The translations under genes were made by a program, and so were the position numbers. The notes under the pieces were generated by a model. That model did not search any database, was not told the DNA's origin, and saw only the letters and a list, made by a program, of their open reading frames with translations. A DNA stretch of 64,000 nt, from positions 558,001 to 622,000 of the forward strand of contig JBBELK010000517.1 of the NCBI GenBank assembly GCA_037783545.1, in the 5' to 3' direction. Of the stretch, positions 45,801 through 60,800 are shown piece by piece. This stretch comes from Henricia sp. BOLD:AAB3569. Taxonomy: Eukaryota; Echinodermata; Asteroidea; Spinulosida; Echinasteridae. Position 1 is the stretch's first letter. Every line of letters begins with the position of its first letter.

Positions 45801-48800
45801 ATTAGGCAGCGACAATAAGCACCATACCAATGTAGCAGCGCTCTCCAAATATGAACATGGTTCCAGTTACCATGGAAATGACAGCCATCTTGGATTTTTG
45901 GAAAAAACAAAACAAAGATAGCTTGGCAAAGATTTCTCTGTAACTACCACTGACCTATATACAATGAATGGGCTGCATCGCAGCAGCTGAGCTAGCTACA
46001 TGTTTGCGAGAATTGAAGCAATGTTCAAGGCCTCGCGGGTGGTGGTGTCGTGCGCCAGAACGAGAGCGCCACCATGTGACGAGGACGGGATGAGCAGCGC
46101 CAGCTGCTCGGCCTTTGGCAACCCGGAATTTTGCTACCTCTCAGGTAGCAAAATGCTAACGATCGTATGACCCAGTGTGCGTGTTGCATTGAATAGCAAG
46201 AATGCAAGCCCATCAGGTTCGCGCGCACCGGTTTGTAAGCACGTGCGTGCGCTTCACAAACGAGCACCAACACGTGCTTACAGAATCACAAAAACACTTT
46301 CCGGCCAAGTTGATTGTGGTTTTTGGTGCATCGTTTCACTCCATATTTCATCCATGTCGCTTTTTCTCAAAGTGACACACATCGCATCGTGTAAAAAGGC
46401 TCAATGTAAATCCACCCTTATGATGGAAATTTGTGGAAAATTGAACCCCATGTAACACATGACCTTCAGAGGACTCAGGACCTCGAACATGTTCTCTGCT
46501 CAGCGCTTGAAATTTGAAGGGGCTCATGTATTTATGCCAAGAACCAAAATTTCCAGACAGTAACTCACCTTCAGCAACCCCCCATGGATATTGTCGACCC
46601 CTGACCCGCTTGCCGCTAACCTCCAAGATCATGTTGCTACCAACTACTGCAAATGGCACCCGCTCCTGGAGAAAACATTAAAGCAAATTATAGAGAAAAT
46701 TAATCGATTAAATTGCTAAAAGGTGCTAAAAGGACAAGAAAAATGCCAAGTAACGATCATGATGGTGATGAAACTATCTGAAACAGTGATGACATGCAGT
46801 ACATGCACTTTGATCAACATGCTTAAAGCCTGCCGCAAACGGGAGGCAAAAAAACACGAAACACGAAGCAAATTTGTTTCAGTGTATCCACCCTGCAAAC
46901 GGAAAACAGATATGCCACACAACAAAACAAAAATGCCACCGGCGACAATAAAGCAGTATAGTTATGACATCTTGATACCACTTGATCCGGAATACGATCG
47001 ATGATTGGTCATCGGTTTCTCCAGTATCGAAACAAGTACCGCAGATGGTAGACCGAAACGTTCGTTTCGATGAAAACATGTTTCACGGAACAAACGGTAT
47101 TTTCTGTTTTGGGGTAACGCAGACGAATGTCAAAGTAACAAGAAAAACGTTTTTGTTGCACGTTTCATGTTTTTTGCCTCCCATTTGCGCTGGGCTTTAT
47201 CTCGCAAGGATTACCACACATGGACACTGCAGATTTATCCTGTTATAACCTACATGTATAAACCATGTAAAAATGCTGGTTCAGTAAAAAAAAACATCCG
47301 TTATAAAAACAGAGGGAAAAATGTCATAATTTTACATAAGGCAAACAAAATTGTTACAACTTGTATCAAAGGTTGAGTGCATGGGGTCCCAGACAGTGTC
47401 CGTGTATGGTAATGTTTCTCTTGGGTTCTGGGAAAAGTTTGAGGGAATATGCCACTGTGCTGCACAGCTCAGCTGGTAGAGCATCTGCCCGGTGTGTAAG
47501 AGGTTTCAGGAATGAATCTTGAGGAGGAACATATTTTGATTTCTCCTCCTATACTTGCTTTTAGATTAGTACGGTGTCCTAATGTGAAATGAACTTGAAG
47601 TGTTGGATAATTCTTGGGTTTCACTTGGCTTGACAATGGTTGCTATCCGCCATTACTGTGTCCATACTATGGCACGCCAAAGCGAAACATAACTCAACAC
47701 TGATAATTTAATGTTGACGCATATTTTCGCAAATGTTGCACAAGAAAAAAGAGGTTGCCATCACTTTTAAATATTGATAGACTATTTGAAACTGGCATAC
47801 CGTGCTTTTGTTGGCAAGTTTTTAAAATGTTGACTTGTTTTTTCAGGGTTGATGGCAAAATTATCAGTGTTGAATTATTTCCGCTTTGGCGTGCCATACG
47901 CGTGAAGTCAACAACTATCATATCCGCCGTTACTGTGTCCATACTATGGCATGCCAAAGCGTAAATAATTAAACACCGATAATTTTGCCATCAACCCTAA
48001 AAAAAAATTAACATTTTTAAAAACTTGCCAACAAAAGCACGGTATGCCGGTTTCAAACAGTCTATCAACATTTAAAAGTCATGCCAACTTGTTTTTCTTG
48101 TGCAACATTTGCGAAAATATGCGTCAACATTAAATTATCAGTGTTGAATTATTTTTCGCTTTGGCGTGCCATAGTATGGACACAGTAATGGCGGATAGCA
48201 ACCGTTGTCAAGCCAAGTGAAACCCAAAAATACTAGGTATTAGGTGTACTTTTCATGCGATGCAAGGTAGTCATTGTTCACGCATCACAAGGAAAGCATC
48301 ACCGTTTTGCCAAAAATGGCGGTTACGTGCAAGTGGTGAATGATTTACCCTTACATGACTTGAGAAATCAACCAATACCGGTATATACCATGTACATGTA
48401 TATATGGAAAAGGACAAGCATTATGCAATTTTTTATAGCAAGGAACACAAAGTCGTTTTAGTTTATTTGGCGAGCTAAGTTGTGACGGTGGGTTGGGGTG
48501 GTAGAGGGAGGGGCAGTGGGGGAGGGACAGTAGGGGTGGGGAGGTGGGGTGGGGAGGTGGGGGTGGGGCGGAGTAGGCGGGGGGGGGAGTCATGGTCTAA
48601 ACCAAGTTCATCAGATACACACATGTATGGTATGTGTGCATTTGGCACGTCTGTTACAACTGACATTGAAGTAACCAATAGATAATGTATCTCCAATGGA
48701 TACATCTTTGTAATGTTACAAAAATTGACCCATACTGTATTACTAACCGACAATATACATGTAACAAAAATGGACAGATAATGTACATGTAGTTTAGAAT

Positions 48801-51800
48801 TTTAGAATGAACATTGGGTTCATTTTAAAAGCCCTACATATGTACAATGTTCCATCTATGGCATAACATCACTTTAAACCAGGAGAATGAATTAAGATTG
48901 GAAATGCGTTAGGACAACTGGAATGGAAAGAATGGCATGGCAATGATACGCAACACTTGATGACGAGATAAATGTCTTGACAAATGGCATCTACATCTAC
49001 ATGCAGGGATGTGATTTGTTCCGTTTTTTTTCTGGAAAAGTCTTTGCGGAGGTTGTTTTTATGCGCGACGGACAGATAATCAATAAAATTGACAAAAAAG
49101 ACATTTTCAACTATTTCTTGATGGCACAGTGTGCCCAGTCTAATTTATTCTGTTAATTTTTGTAATATGATTGTAAAATATGGACATTTCTTTACAAATC
49201 GAGGTATTATTTCGATTAATTTAAGAAATGTTGAAATCTTCATTCAGTGTTTAGCAGTTTTGGATCACGCTCTGAATTAAGATTGGAAATGCGTTAATAC
49301 TACTGGAATGGAAAGAATGCCATGGCAATGACGCGTAACACTTGATGACGAAACAAATGGAATCTACATCTACATGCAGGGATGTGATTTGTTCCGGTTT
49401 TTCCCGGAAAAGTCTTTGTTAAAACCAGTTAGACAAAACTAAAGTTCCAGGAGAAAAAAAACCTGGAACACTCACATCCCTGCCATGACATACTGATGAA
49501 AATCAAAGAAATAAAGGCACGAAGCCATACTTACACGCTTCAAGATGGAAAAGAAATTGTGAAGGAAAAATAGAAAACAGAAACATTTACTTGCAAACAT
49601 TTAATTGGCACGTATTTGAGTTTCACCCTCATTGAAAGAACAAAGGTTAACATAATTTTACACCAATTAAAGACTTTCGTCATGCTGCCCAAGTGTGAAC
49701 AAAAATCAGACCTTTAAGGTAGATTCGCACTGAGCCTTTTTGCACGTTAATGCGACACGCGCCACCTTGAGAGAAAAAATGTGGAGGGAATTTGAAGTAC
49801 GTTTATTGAATCAATGGATTTTAAGGTGCTTTTCCATTTATTGGTGTTTGGGTGCTTACAAACGCAGTACGGTAAAGTGATAATTTAAAGAAGATCGTCA
49901 CAACGTAAAAACCCCATTGCCATTCCCTTACTTGTCTCTGGAAGTGTGACCCGCCGCGAGTTTTACATGGTCTATTCTGTGATCATCAGTGCACCATAAT
50001 CCACCATTTCACTCCAAATTCCCTCCATGCCGCTTTTTCTAAAAGTGACGCACGTCACATTTACTGGCAAAACAGCTCAGTGTGAATCCAGACTTAGTTG
50101 AACTTTTTTTAAAACTAAAATTTTAACCCCGAGATATGTCAGAGATATGCAAACTTTAAAGCCAGATGTTCTTCGAATTAAATTTTCCGATTACCAAAGT
50201 AATCTTAAAGTAATCTTAAAGTTAAAGTGTTGTGGTTACTAAGGGATAGATTTTCAATCAGCTGACAGCTTGCCTTATTTGGTTTTGGGAAAAAACAGAC
50301 AGGCGGGCAAACAGGGACAAAGCATTTATAAATAGTACACTTACGGTGGAAAGACAGGAAAACATGTCATAAGAGATAAACTACACAAACAACATTGTGG
50401 TTCTAATGTACAGGATATGAAGATGGGGTGTTTCAGAATAGAGTGAAAATTCAAGTTCACGCCTTAGCAATAACCGTCAGTTATTTCACGATTTTATTTT
50501 ATTTTTTTTATATCTTGTAAGTTGGGCTTTGCCAAGCTTATTTACACCCACAAACTTCATTCTAGAAATTTCGTTTTAGAAATAAATTTACATGTGTCCC
50601 ATGCGTAACACCTTTCGCGTCAACCAGACGAATTTTGTTAATTTGTCACTCTGATATCTATTATCTAAAAAAAAATATATATACTTTAAACATTGCAACT
50701 TCTTAGAAGATTCGGTGTAAATTGGTTAAAAATCTGTAGAGATATGGTTATTTAAAGTCACTTAAAATGTTAAAATTCTGGTTGACAGATATTTCACGTT
50801 ATTTTCAAACACCCCAGTTTTCAATGTGAAGAACTTACACTATAATGGCAGTACAAATGATGTACTGTGACTTTAAGTTGAGGAGAATGGACGAGAAGTG
50901 TAGATTCTTTCGCCTCGCCCATTATTTTCAAGAATCTACACTTTCGAGTCTCTTCTCCGACTTAATCCATTTCACCGCCCCGGAACAAAGAAACGCGCCA
51001 GCAAGTCATTGTGTCAATACGGATACAATGAACGGCGTTTGGTTTGTGTAAGAATAGAATCACTCGTGCGAACACGCTGCATTCTGGTGCTAAGGACATG
51101 GAGTCCTGGTACGCTGCAGGCAACAACTACTATATCGCCATGTCTAATGCACAGTCAAGTAATTTTAAGTACATTCTTAAAAATAATGCACAGTTTGAAC
51201 AATAGCGTGACGTCACGAAAATGGATTAATACATGCTCAGGGCTCTGTGAAAATGATATTGTTGTAAATTTTTCCAATGGGCTCGGGAAAATTCTAGCTT
51301 TAAAAATCTGTGAAAGTGAAACCGTTCTGCTCTGTGGGTGAACATGCCACCAGGTGGTTTATTCAAGATGGGCTCTAATTGCAAACTATCAGTCAGCGTC
51401 TGGGTTACAAGAATGACTAATGCAGAACTGTCTGGCAGTGTCAGAGTTTGAATATAATCCTTAACGATCCGAAAATGTTTTGTTTGGCTTTGCTTCTGCC
51501 TTTAAACATTCAGAAATATAAATTTTCCAGCACTTATTAGACCATGAAAAATCCAGCACAAAATCCTACAGTTTAACAACCATGTAAAAATACATGGCAC
51601 AGTGTATTTAACAGAATTTATTTGTCCGAGGTTACTTCTCACAACAATAAACAATTAGCCACAAAAATGTTTTTGACTGATTCTGGCTTTTTTGGGCTTG
51701 AGATAACCACTGAACCACATACATGTATATAGCCATAAATTTGAACATTGGTTTACCGTTTAGTACTTTTTGTGCTGCAATGGACTGATGTTTTGGCCTT

Positions 51801-54800
51801 TCTTTCAAATTTAAAAATGAATTTATTTTTTTGCTGTGGTCTCATAAAAATATCTTTGGTCTGGCAAACTATTTGAGTCACTGGACCTGTGGTCAACTAG
51901 ATTTTTAGCTTAAAATCAAACCCTGTTTTAAAGTGCCCCCCAAAAAATGCAATTAGAACAAATAAAAACAAAATAACAAACAAATGAATATTGCCTCATC
52001 ACCTTCAATTCCCCCATGCTTCAATCAATTATGAGAGAGATGACTAAGAGAATGTCAGAGGAATTTGAGCTCATCTATCCTCGTTCACTTAACTGATGGG
52101 AACAGGAGCTGACAATCCCATATTGGCCAGCCATCCAGTTCAAATATTGTGACAGCGGATATCTACGGTATGTTTGTAGGTATACAGTACACTGGTTTAG
52201 GTATCTCACAAAGTCAAAAGGTTCAAGCCAATACTTCCTTTTTATTATTACTTTTAAAAATCGGATTTTCAGGTGTATGTTCAGATATTAAACATCTACA
52301 GGCCTTTTCCCACTAGAACGTCAAACAGTGATTTTTCAACCCCCGCCCCCCTCCCCCAGTTCAACCCCGCTTTTCACACTTGTCTTTCTCAAACCACACA
52401 TATTTCACCCCGTTTCCCACTTGAGCAAGTCGGTCCCGGGGCAAGCGCTTATAAGTAGAATTTCTCGTCATTCTGTCCAGTTTTAGTTGCTTTTGTATTT
52501 CGTCGTCCAACCAAATGGCAATTAATTTCCAAATTTCCTCACCCCCCAGATTTGCCTTTCAGCCGACTTCTTTTTCTGCACAGGCTGACGTATAAGCTGA
52601 TAAAAGTGATATTTATACTGGGCAATGAAAATGTTATGCCAGCGTATGTACTGTAGCATGGATATAGTTTTAAAATGTGCAATAATGTTGCACTTTTGTT
52701 GTGGTCTTTACGCAAATCGAACTTAGCGCGTATATAAGTGACCTTAGTCATTGCTCGCCCTGGGGCGAACTTACCCACCCGTGCCCTTTCACACTCCATT
52801 TTTGCCCTGGGGAATGTGTCTCGCCCCGGTACACAAATTTTCAAACCTTGGTCCCGAGCAGGGTTGAACTCGCCCCGGGGAAAGAGCAATTTCAGGGGTG
52901 GGAAACGAGGCTTATTGTCACCCCGGGAGTTGGACTAGTGGGAAAAGGCCTTACCACTCCCTCGACTTAATTCAAATTTGGGGAAATTTTGATATCATAT
53001 TTTTTTTATTACCACTTGTTATGCCATTGCTCTATTGCTATATTTCTTAGGATATCGTTTAAAGCCCCTATTACATCATTTGTTTTTACCCAAAATGTTA
53101 CTTCACGAGTTAAGCAAACAACAAAAACAAAAACCACGACAAAGTGTTGATAGCAATGGGAGAAATTGCCAACTGAGAGTGTTTTCTTTTTCAAAGTTAC
53201 CGTAACCGTCCCACTGTTGTACATGTATCTTCAAAAACCCAATGGAAATTGTGCAATATTGATCGTAGGAGGGTTAAAATACACTCAAAATAACACTTCA
53301 GAATTTCTATTTTTTGTGTTATGGGCCATATTTTTGGAAGATACGTCTATTTGATATTATTATTAATAAGTCAGATAGAAAACCATATTCCTGAAACAAT
53401 CCGACAAAGAACCTTTAACAGTAGGTTTTCAAGTTTTCTACTTTCCTCAAAACCTCAATTACAACATGATATATGGCTACAGCAATAATTCCATCAGATT
53501 TATTTTGGGGTCCTTTAAAAGATCATAACGCCTGACGGAGATGCGGTGACAAGATTTATGGCAAGTGCTAAAAGCAATAGGCCGAGTTATTTCTAAAATG
53601 CGACAAACATTCCTCGTGTAATTTTCATCTTCCCTGTTCAATTACGAGGTGGAAGGGAACGCAACATGCATTGGAATGCAACACAAGGCACACAACACAG
53701 GAAACTGACAGTGCCTGTTAAACATTGACAAAATATCTATTTCTTTACATTTGAAGGAGAAGTATACCCAAAGAAACACAAGGCATTGTGTTGAACAAGT
53801 ACAGCCTGTACATTAATTTTATACTAAGTAAGGCGGGTTGTTCTAAAACCCCCTCGACCCCCACCCCCCTCGACCCCCTCGACTTGCCGAACCTGTGTTC
53901 ACAGCCCGATTACGAATGCGGGCCATAGCCACGCGCCAGCGCCAGCCCGGCCTAGTTCGAATGAGCCGCGTCGCCGTGTGCGAACGCGACGTCAGTGTTG
54001 CTTCCAATACGTTCTTAAAAATGACTAAATTTCCTACCTTCTAAAACCCGATCTTACACTAGTTAAGCTCATTAGCTCCCCTATCGAAATATAGCGTTAT
54101 TTTGTGTCGGGGCTTGATCACGACACAAGCCGTGCAAAGAAAATTCAGGATTTGACCTCATTAACGCGTGCGCTGCGGACTGACTGATAAGCTGTACCGC
54201 TTTCGGGGCCATCCATAAACTACGTACGCACGGAGGGGGAGAGGGAGGGTTGGAGCCAATGCCTACACCCAACGTTAAAGTATGTGGGTGACGTCACGAA
54301 ATTTGCGTACGGGGGAGCGCAGTCTAAAAAGTCGGCATTCCGTGCTTACGTACTTTATGGATGGCTTCTTCGGTGATACACACATTAAAAACGTATTGGA
54401 AGCAATGACACGGCGACGCGCAGCTCATTCGAACTAGGCCGCGCTGGCCCGCATTCGTAATCGGGCTGTGAACACAGGTTCGGGCACGTGAAAAAATCGC
54501 ACGTGAAGGCAAGTCGAGGGGGTCGTGGGTCGTGGGTCGAGGGGGTCGTTAGAACAACCCAAGTAAGGCCAAGGAAAAAAATACCTGTGTTTTCGGTTAC
54601 CTGCTCCAACCTAGAAAATCATGTGGAACCTATATCTTTTTAATCAAAAAATCAGTAAAAAAATTAATTGTTCCTACCTGAAACCTAATCTATGTGTACA
54701 TCATTACCTTTATTTTTATTTTTAACCCCAAAAGGTAAAAATGTGGCTCACTCTTGTGTTTGGTTTGCAGCAATCACCTGCTTTTAAAATTCAGATATTG

Positions 54801-57800
54801 GGTATGCTGGAATGTGGCTTTTACATTAACATGTTAACTGATCATCATCATCATAATAATAATGATAATGGTGGATTCTTATATAGCGCTCATGTCCACC
54901 CTGCAGGGTGCTCCTGGCGCTGTTGCCATTATTACCGCTGCCATCAGGAAATCACCCTAAATATTTGGGTTAACAAAATTGGAGCAAAATAAAATGATAT
55001 TTCCCACCTATCCACCCTAAACATTTTTTGATGGAATAGAAAACACAGGTATTTTTTTTTTCTTGGCGTAAAGAATAAGAAATACAAATGACCCAGTGAA
55101 AAGTGGATGTGAACTTCACAAAAACGGCAATTAGTAAAATGGTTCTGGTGATTTCCTGATGGCAGCGTTAATAATGGCAACAGCGCCAGGAGCACCCTGC
55201 AGGGTGGACATGTGCGCTATATAAGAATCCACCATTATTAATCAGCTTTTTCCATGTTTCACATGAATAGTGTCTGGTGTAGCGACGTACATGTACTTTC
55301 TTTCACATGCACACTTGGTATCCACTTGACCAGACTAAATATTTGTTGCTATGTAGTGCATGCAGCAGACCATGTAGAAAGTCACTACTGTGTTCACCGT
55401 AAGACAGAATGGCATAAAGCAACCAGACTGTTGGTTGCTAGGCAATGGCGTTCACCACGTAGCAACAATATCGCATAGTATGTGACTTTCTAAACGGCAC
55501 CTCCATTTGAAAATGAAGAATTTGGGGCACCAGCCATTATGCAAATGTTACACGTTAAAAGCTAATTGCAGCAATGACAAATAGCATGGTAGCTGCCATT
55601 TTGTCAAAAACTGGGCCAAGAATGATGCTTTTGTTTAGCACAATGCCTTTTATTTATTGGGTATACTTTTCCTTTAAATCTCACAGCAAGCCTTTCAAAA
55701 ATGACCCAGTAGTTTTCAAAAGCATGTGCGCATCAGTGTGTTCTAAGACATTACACACCCTAGCAAGCCCTTACAAAGACCATGGGTCTGATAGTCAAGC
55801 AACAAAATACATTTGTACATGTCCTTAAATGAATTGCAATAATGCCAGTGATTTGTGTGCGTGTGATAATTACAACTCTGGGCAAACTAAAAAAAAAAAA
55901 TACTGGGCATGCAATCAACAAGAAACAGGCAAGAAATATGCAGAAATTTTGAGAAAATTGCAGAGACAAGCAAACTGAAGCATCAACATTCAACAACAAC
56001 CACAAACTACATATGGGTATTTCCACAGTAAAGGGGGCATTTTGGCAACACATACTATATTTTCGAGGAAATACATTTTTTTTGTACCTTTGTCTGGTCT
56101 CAAAATAAAATAAAAAAGTTTCAGTTGTTTTGAAGAGATGACTTTGGTGCAAAAAGGGTTACAAATAGTGTGACAACATGCCTTTCTAAAAACCCTGTGT
56201 ACAAATTTCCAATATACGCTCGTAACCGGGACGGTTACGAGCGTATATTGGACATTTGTACACAGGGTTTTTAGAAAGGCATGTTGTCACACTATTTGTA
56301 ACCCTTTTTGGGCCTAAGTTTTATTTTGAGACCAGACAAAGGTATTTTCTGGAAAATATGGTCTGTGTTGCCAAAATGCCTTCTTTACTGTGGAAAGACT
56401 CATAAGACCAAGCAACAACAATCACTGCACAAAAAAACCGAGGACTAAACCACTATTTTAAGAAAAAAATCAAATAGAGAAAGTGCAACAATTTTCTCCC
56501 ACACTACCCCACTCAAAATACTCCCTATAAATAATTTGACATGTTTTTAAACCTGACGCAAACAGCTTATTAATAGACACATAATCAGAGTCTGAGAGAA
56601 ACTTGGTGTTTGGATAACCCTTCTTTAAAACAAGGATTATTTGTCTACCGTCTGCTGCAAAGGAAATGTTATTAGTTAGTCACCACCCCCAAGGAGTTGA
56701 CTCAAGAAATGAACCTCTAATAGCTTGTCTGGCAATTCAGTTATCTGACAAAATATGGACCAAACGATATTCTCGGATTGAACATGTAAAATCGACAGCT
56801 GCAGAGAATGTTTTATCCACAAATGATGCTAAAAATGAATACAGTGAAACCTGCTTTTAAGGCCACCATGATAAAAAGGCCACCTGCCTTTGGTCCCAAG
56901 TGCCATGTGTATAAACCAATCCGAGAGCAGAGGACCTGTTCTACGTACGCCCGCCATAACTGGCGGCCATCCAGTGCCAGGAACTGTATGTTACATTTTG
57001 TTGTCACTTCGAACAATTTGCGCATTCTTTTTTGAAGCCTGTGCACACAAAAGGTGGCACGTTGTGCACTATTAAATGTTAACAACAACACAGAACGCAC
57101 ACTTCATGGCACTGGATGGCCCCCAGTTATGGTGGACGCGCAGGGAAGGAGTCCTTAGTTACCGGATTCGTGTATAATGCTAATGCAACCTTTATAAAGG
57201 GGTCACCTGTTTATAGGGGCCACTATACGTAGACACGTTTCACTGTGGTTCAAAAAAAAAAAAAAACAATCATTGCAGACCTTTACCATTCATGCAAAAG
57301 CAATTTTCAATCATATTGCCTGCATCATGTCTATGAAATGTATACTGCTGACTTGGAAGGTACCAGACTATGTTCCAACCTTTATGCATGAACACATAGT
57401 CTGGCACCTAATCTGGCACCCAATCAGTAGTGCCAGATTAGAAAGATGCCGTCTACAAAGATGCACAAATTGTTCAAAGCGACGGGAAAATGTAACGGCT
57501 TAGCAGCAACACAAAATATACACAGTCCGTGCACTGGATTTTGTCTGTTTCAACTGGAGACAAAATACCAGTTATTTGGCGCGCGTAGCAGTTGGAATGA
57601 CGCGCTCCATTAAAAAAACATTACGGCTGTTTCTACGGGCAAAATACCATTGCGCACAACGACAAAAACCTTCTCCGTGCAGGTTTTAATTAGCCAGTGC
57701 ATTTAAGGCCATTTCTACTGGAAGATACCCTTTTCTGAAGCGTTTCGGAAACAGTTATGCTCTCCATAAACGCGCTAAAAGAAGGGGTCGGGTTGCTGGA

Positions 57801-60800
57801 TTGGTCCATAGTTTAACCATGCTATTTGACTGACATGTTTTGATGCAAATATTTTGCAAGCACATGTTTTGATGCAGTTTTGCAAGCATTATTAGTATAA
57901 AATAACAGCTGTCGAACTCCAGCATTTCCTGCTGTTGAAGTAATCTGTGACTCTTGCATATGAAAAAGCTATAGTGTGTTTTTAGCTCCGTGTGTAAACA
58001 ACAAAATTGTGAATGCAGGGATGAGATTGTCAATCAAAGAAAAAGTATTAAAATTAATGAAAAGTCTGAAGAATGCATGTATCTTTCTATACTAATAATG
58101 TCATTCTGCCAGATTCAAAAGTCTGATTTCAGACAAAAGTCTGAAAAATCTCATGCCTTTTCATGATCCTGGCGAAATGCATAAATTTTGGTGAACTGTT
58201 GGGCCAATAGCTAAATTTTCGCATTAATTTTGTCAATATGTACAAAATAACAAAACCCATTAGGGACTGCATTTTAACATTTTGCCCACATTAATACGAA
58301 TCACATACATGCACTCTTTCTACCCTCCAGTTTTTCCATGTATACAGTAGGCAAAACAAAGTTCTGTTAGTTCAATTAGTAATAAAAGAAAATGTTGCAT
58401 GTGCCACCACACTACCTTCAAACTGTTTGGGTTGTGCTCTTTGTCTTTGGGCCCATTCCTCCGCTGGAGTTTGCAAGAAGAACACAGGGTGGTGTGGGAT
58501 AAAGAGGAAGGGTGGAGTGGGTTAAAGGGGGAAGGTTGTGGGGAGATGGCAGGGGTGAAGGGCGCAGAGAATGTTGGGGTTGCGTTTGAAGAGAATTGGT
58601 AGGGTTACGGTTGCAAAGAGTTGGTAGGGATCGAAATGTGATGAGATGGTATATATGGGGGTGCAAGGAGTTAGGGTTGTGGGGAGTTTGTAAAGATTAC
58701 ATGTAGGGTGGTGAGGAGTTGGTAGGAGTTAAGTTAGGGTTGCAGTTGCAGAGAAATGGTTGGGGCAAGGGGTGCAGACAGGGATTGGGGTTAAGGTATG
58801 AGGAGTGCATGTGAATTTTGGGGAAGGAATTACATGGGAGTTACAAGGATGCAGATGGTAATGGTTACAGTTGTACATAGGATTGGGATCAGGGTGAGGG
58901 GTGTACATGTAGGGAGAGTTTTGCATTACGGGTATAGGAGGATTAGGGTTAGGGGTGCAAGTAGGATTACCATTAGGGGTGCATGTGTTAGTTGAGTTAA
59001 GGATACATGTACAGTGTACATGTATGGTAAAAATTTAGGTGGGATTAGAATAGGTGGGATTAGAATATAATAGGTGGGATTAAAATAGGTGGGATTAAAA
59101 TAGGTGGGATTAAAATAGGTGGGATTAAAATAGGTGGGATTAAAATAGGTGGGATTAAAATAGGTGGGATTAAAATAGGTGGGATTAGGGTGAGAAGCAC
59201 AGGAGATTAGTGGAAGTGGGTAGGAGATGCAAGCCAGATGTAGAAAAATTAGGGGTGTACATGTAGTTACAGGTTATGGTGAGGTAACCAGCAAATGTGG
59301 GGAGGGGGGGTGGAGGGTTTGGTTTTTAAGGTTGTTGAGAAGTACGGTGAATATACAACGAAAATGGGATACAATGGGATATGAAATTTCCACAGAACCA
59401 TAGAAGGTTGGGCATTTACATATTTAAGAAATTAGTACATAGGCATTAGGGTTATGGCGATGAGTAAATATGGGTATTGTGGGGGTTCAGGGGGCAAAGT
59501 TGGATGGTTCGAGGATGGGGTGGGATGGATTTGGAGGAGGGAAGGGCGGAAAGGAGTAAAAAATAAGAAACAGCAGAATTATCGAACTTTGTGAGTATTC
59601 AAACTGTGCAAATAAAAATTCACCAAGAAAAAGCACCGACTCAAATACCGTTAAAAATGTTAAATTTCTCTGTTAATACACAATATTAATTATGATACAT
59701 GCTATTTTGTTTGCTTCTTATAATAAACACTAGGGCAGAAAATCAGCAAAGATTACATTTTGCCAGCTCAGCCACCCATTCATGAAATATTTGCAGGTAT
59801 GTGGAACAAAAAATTACAGGTTACATGTAGTTTCAGATCCACAGCAAAATACACAGATTAGGTTGTGATAGAATGTGATAGAAAACCGACATAAAATTTA
59901 AGATTTAACCATTGACAATGATTCAATACAACTGCAAATTAAATAAATGCCAATTGATGAAAACATTTTTCACAAAGTAGATACATGTATGTACATACCT
60001 GATGAGGCTGTAAAGCAGCAGATATGTGATCCGCTCTAAAAAAATAAAAGGTAGTACAAGTCGCGCAGGCTAGGCCTAGTTTTCACGACCATAAGTAGAA
60101 ATCTGTGACGGATCTTTGCTCATTATGAGCGTGGATCCGCTACAGATGTCTACTTATGGTCGCGAAAACTCGACCTAGCCTGAGCGACTTACATGTACAG
60201 TACCTTTTTCCAGAGCGGGTCACATATACTGCTGATAAAAAACCTAGACTCGCACAATTTATTTTGTTTCTTCTTTTTTTTTTTTTGTGTTTTCTACAGT
60301 AACTAATAAGGTATATTAGTTTAGAGAACTCTGTCGCAAAACACTGTATATCAATTTTTTGGCATTTTGTATTATAACTAAGCACTACACTGAATGGCAA
60401 ATTCCAATAAGTAAAACATTTTTAGTGGGGGATTTTATTATTATTATTATTATTATTTCTTTCTGGTATTCATACCAAGGATTCCTCAATAGTGCTCATT
60501 GCACTGTCACTCGCAAGCGTGAGGAAACCCATGAAGATTTCGAATTAGAAATGACCAGAGACACCGGGGAATATCCCCTTCCTCTTTACGAAAGAATGGT
60601 CTGAAAGAATGCTCTGATGAATGTATAGGACCACAAATCGAGAATGTACTGACAATATTATCTTAATTGTTTGGGATATGGGGTTTATTGCATTTTCTAA
60701 TGAAACTCTTCTCTTGTTATCACTACTGGTATAAATTTTACCTGTGCAAGCCCATTTGTAATTTTTTACATAGCGAAACTGTTTCCACCGGACTAAATAT

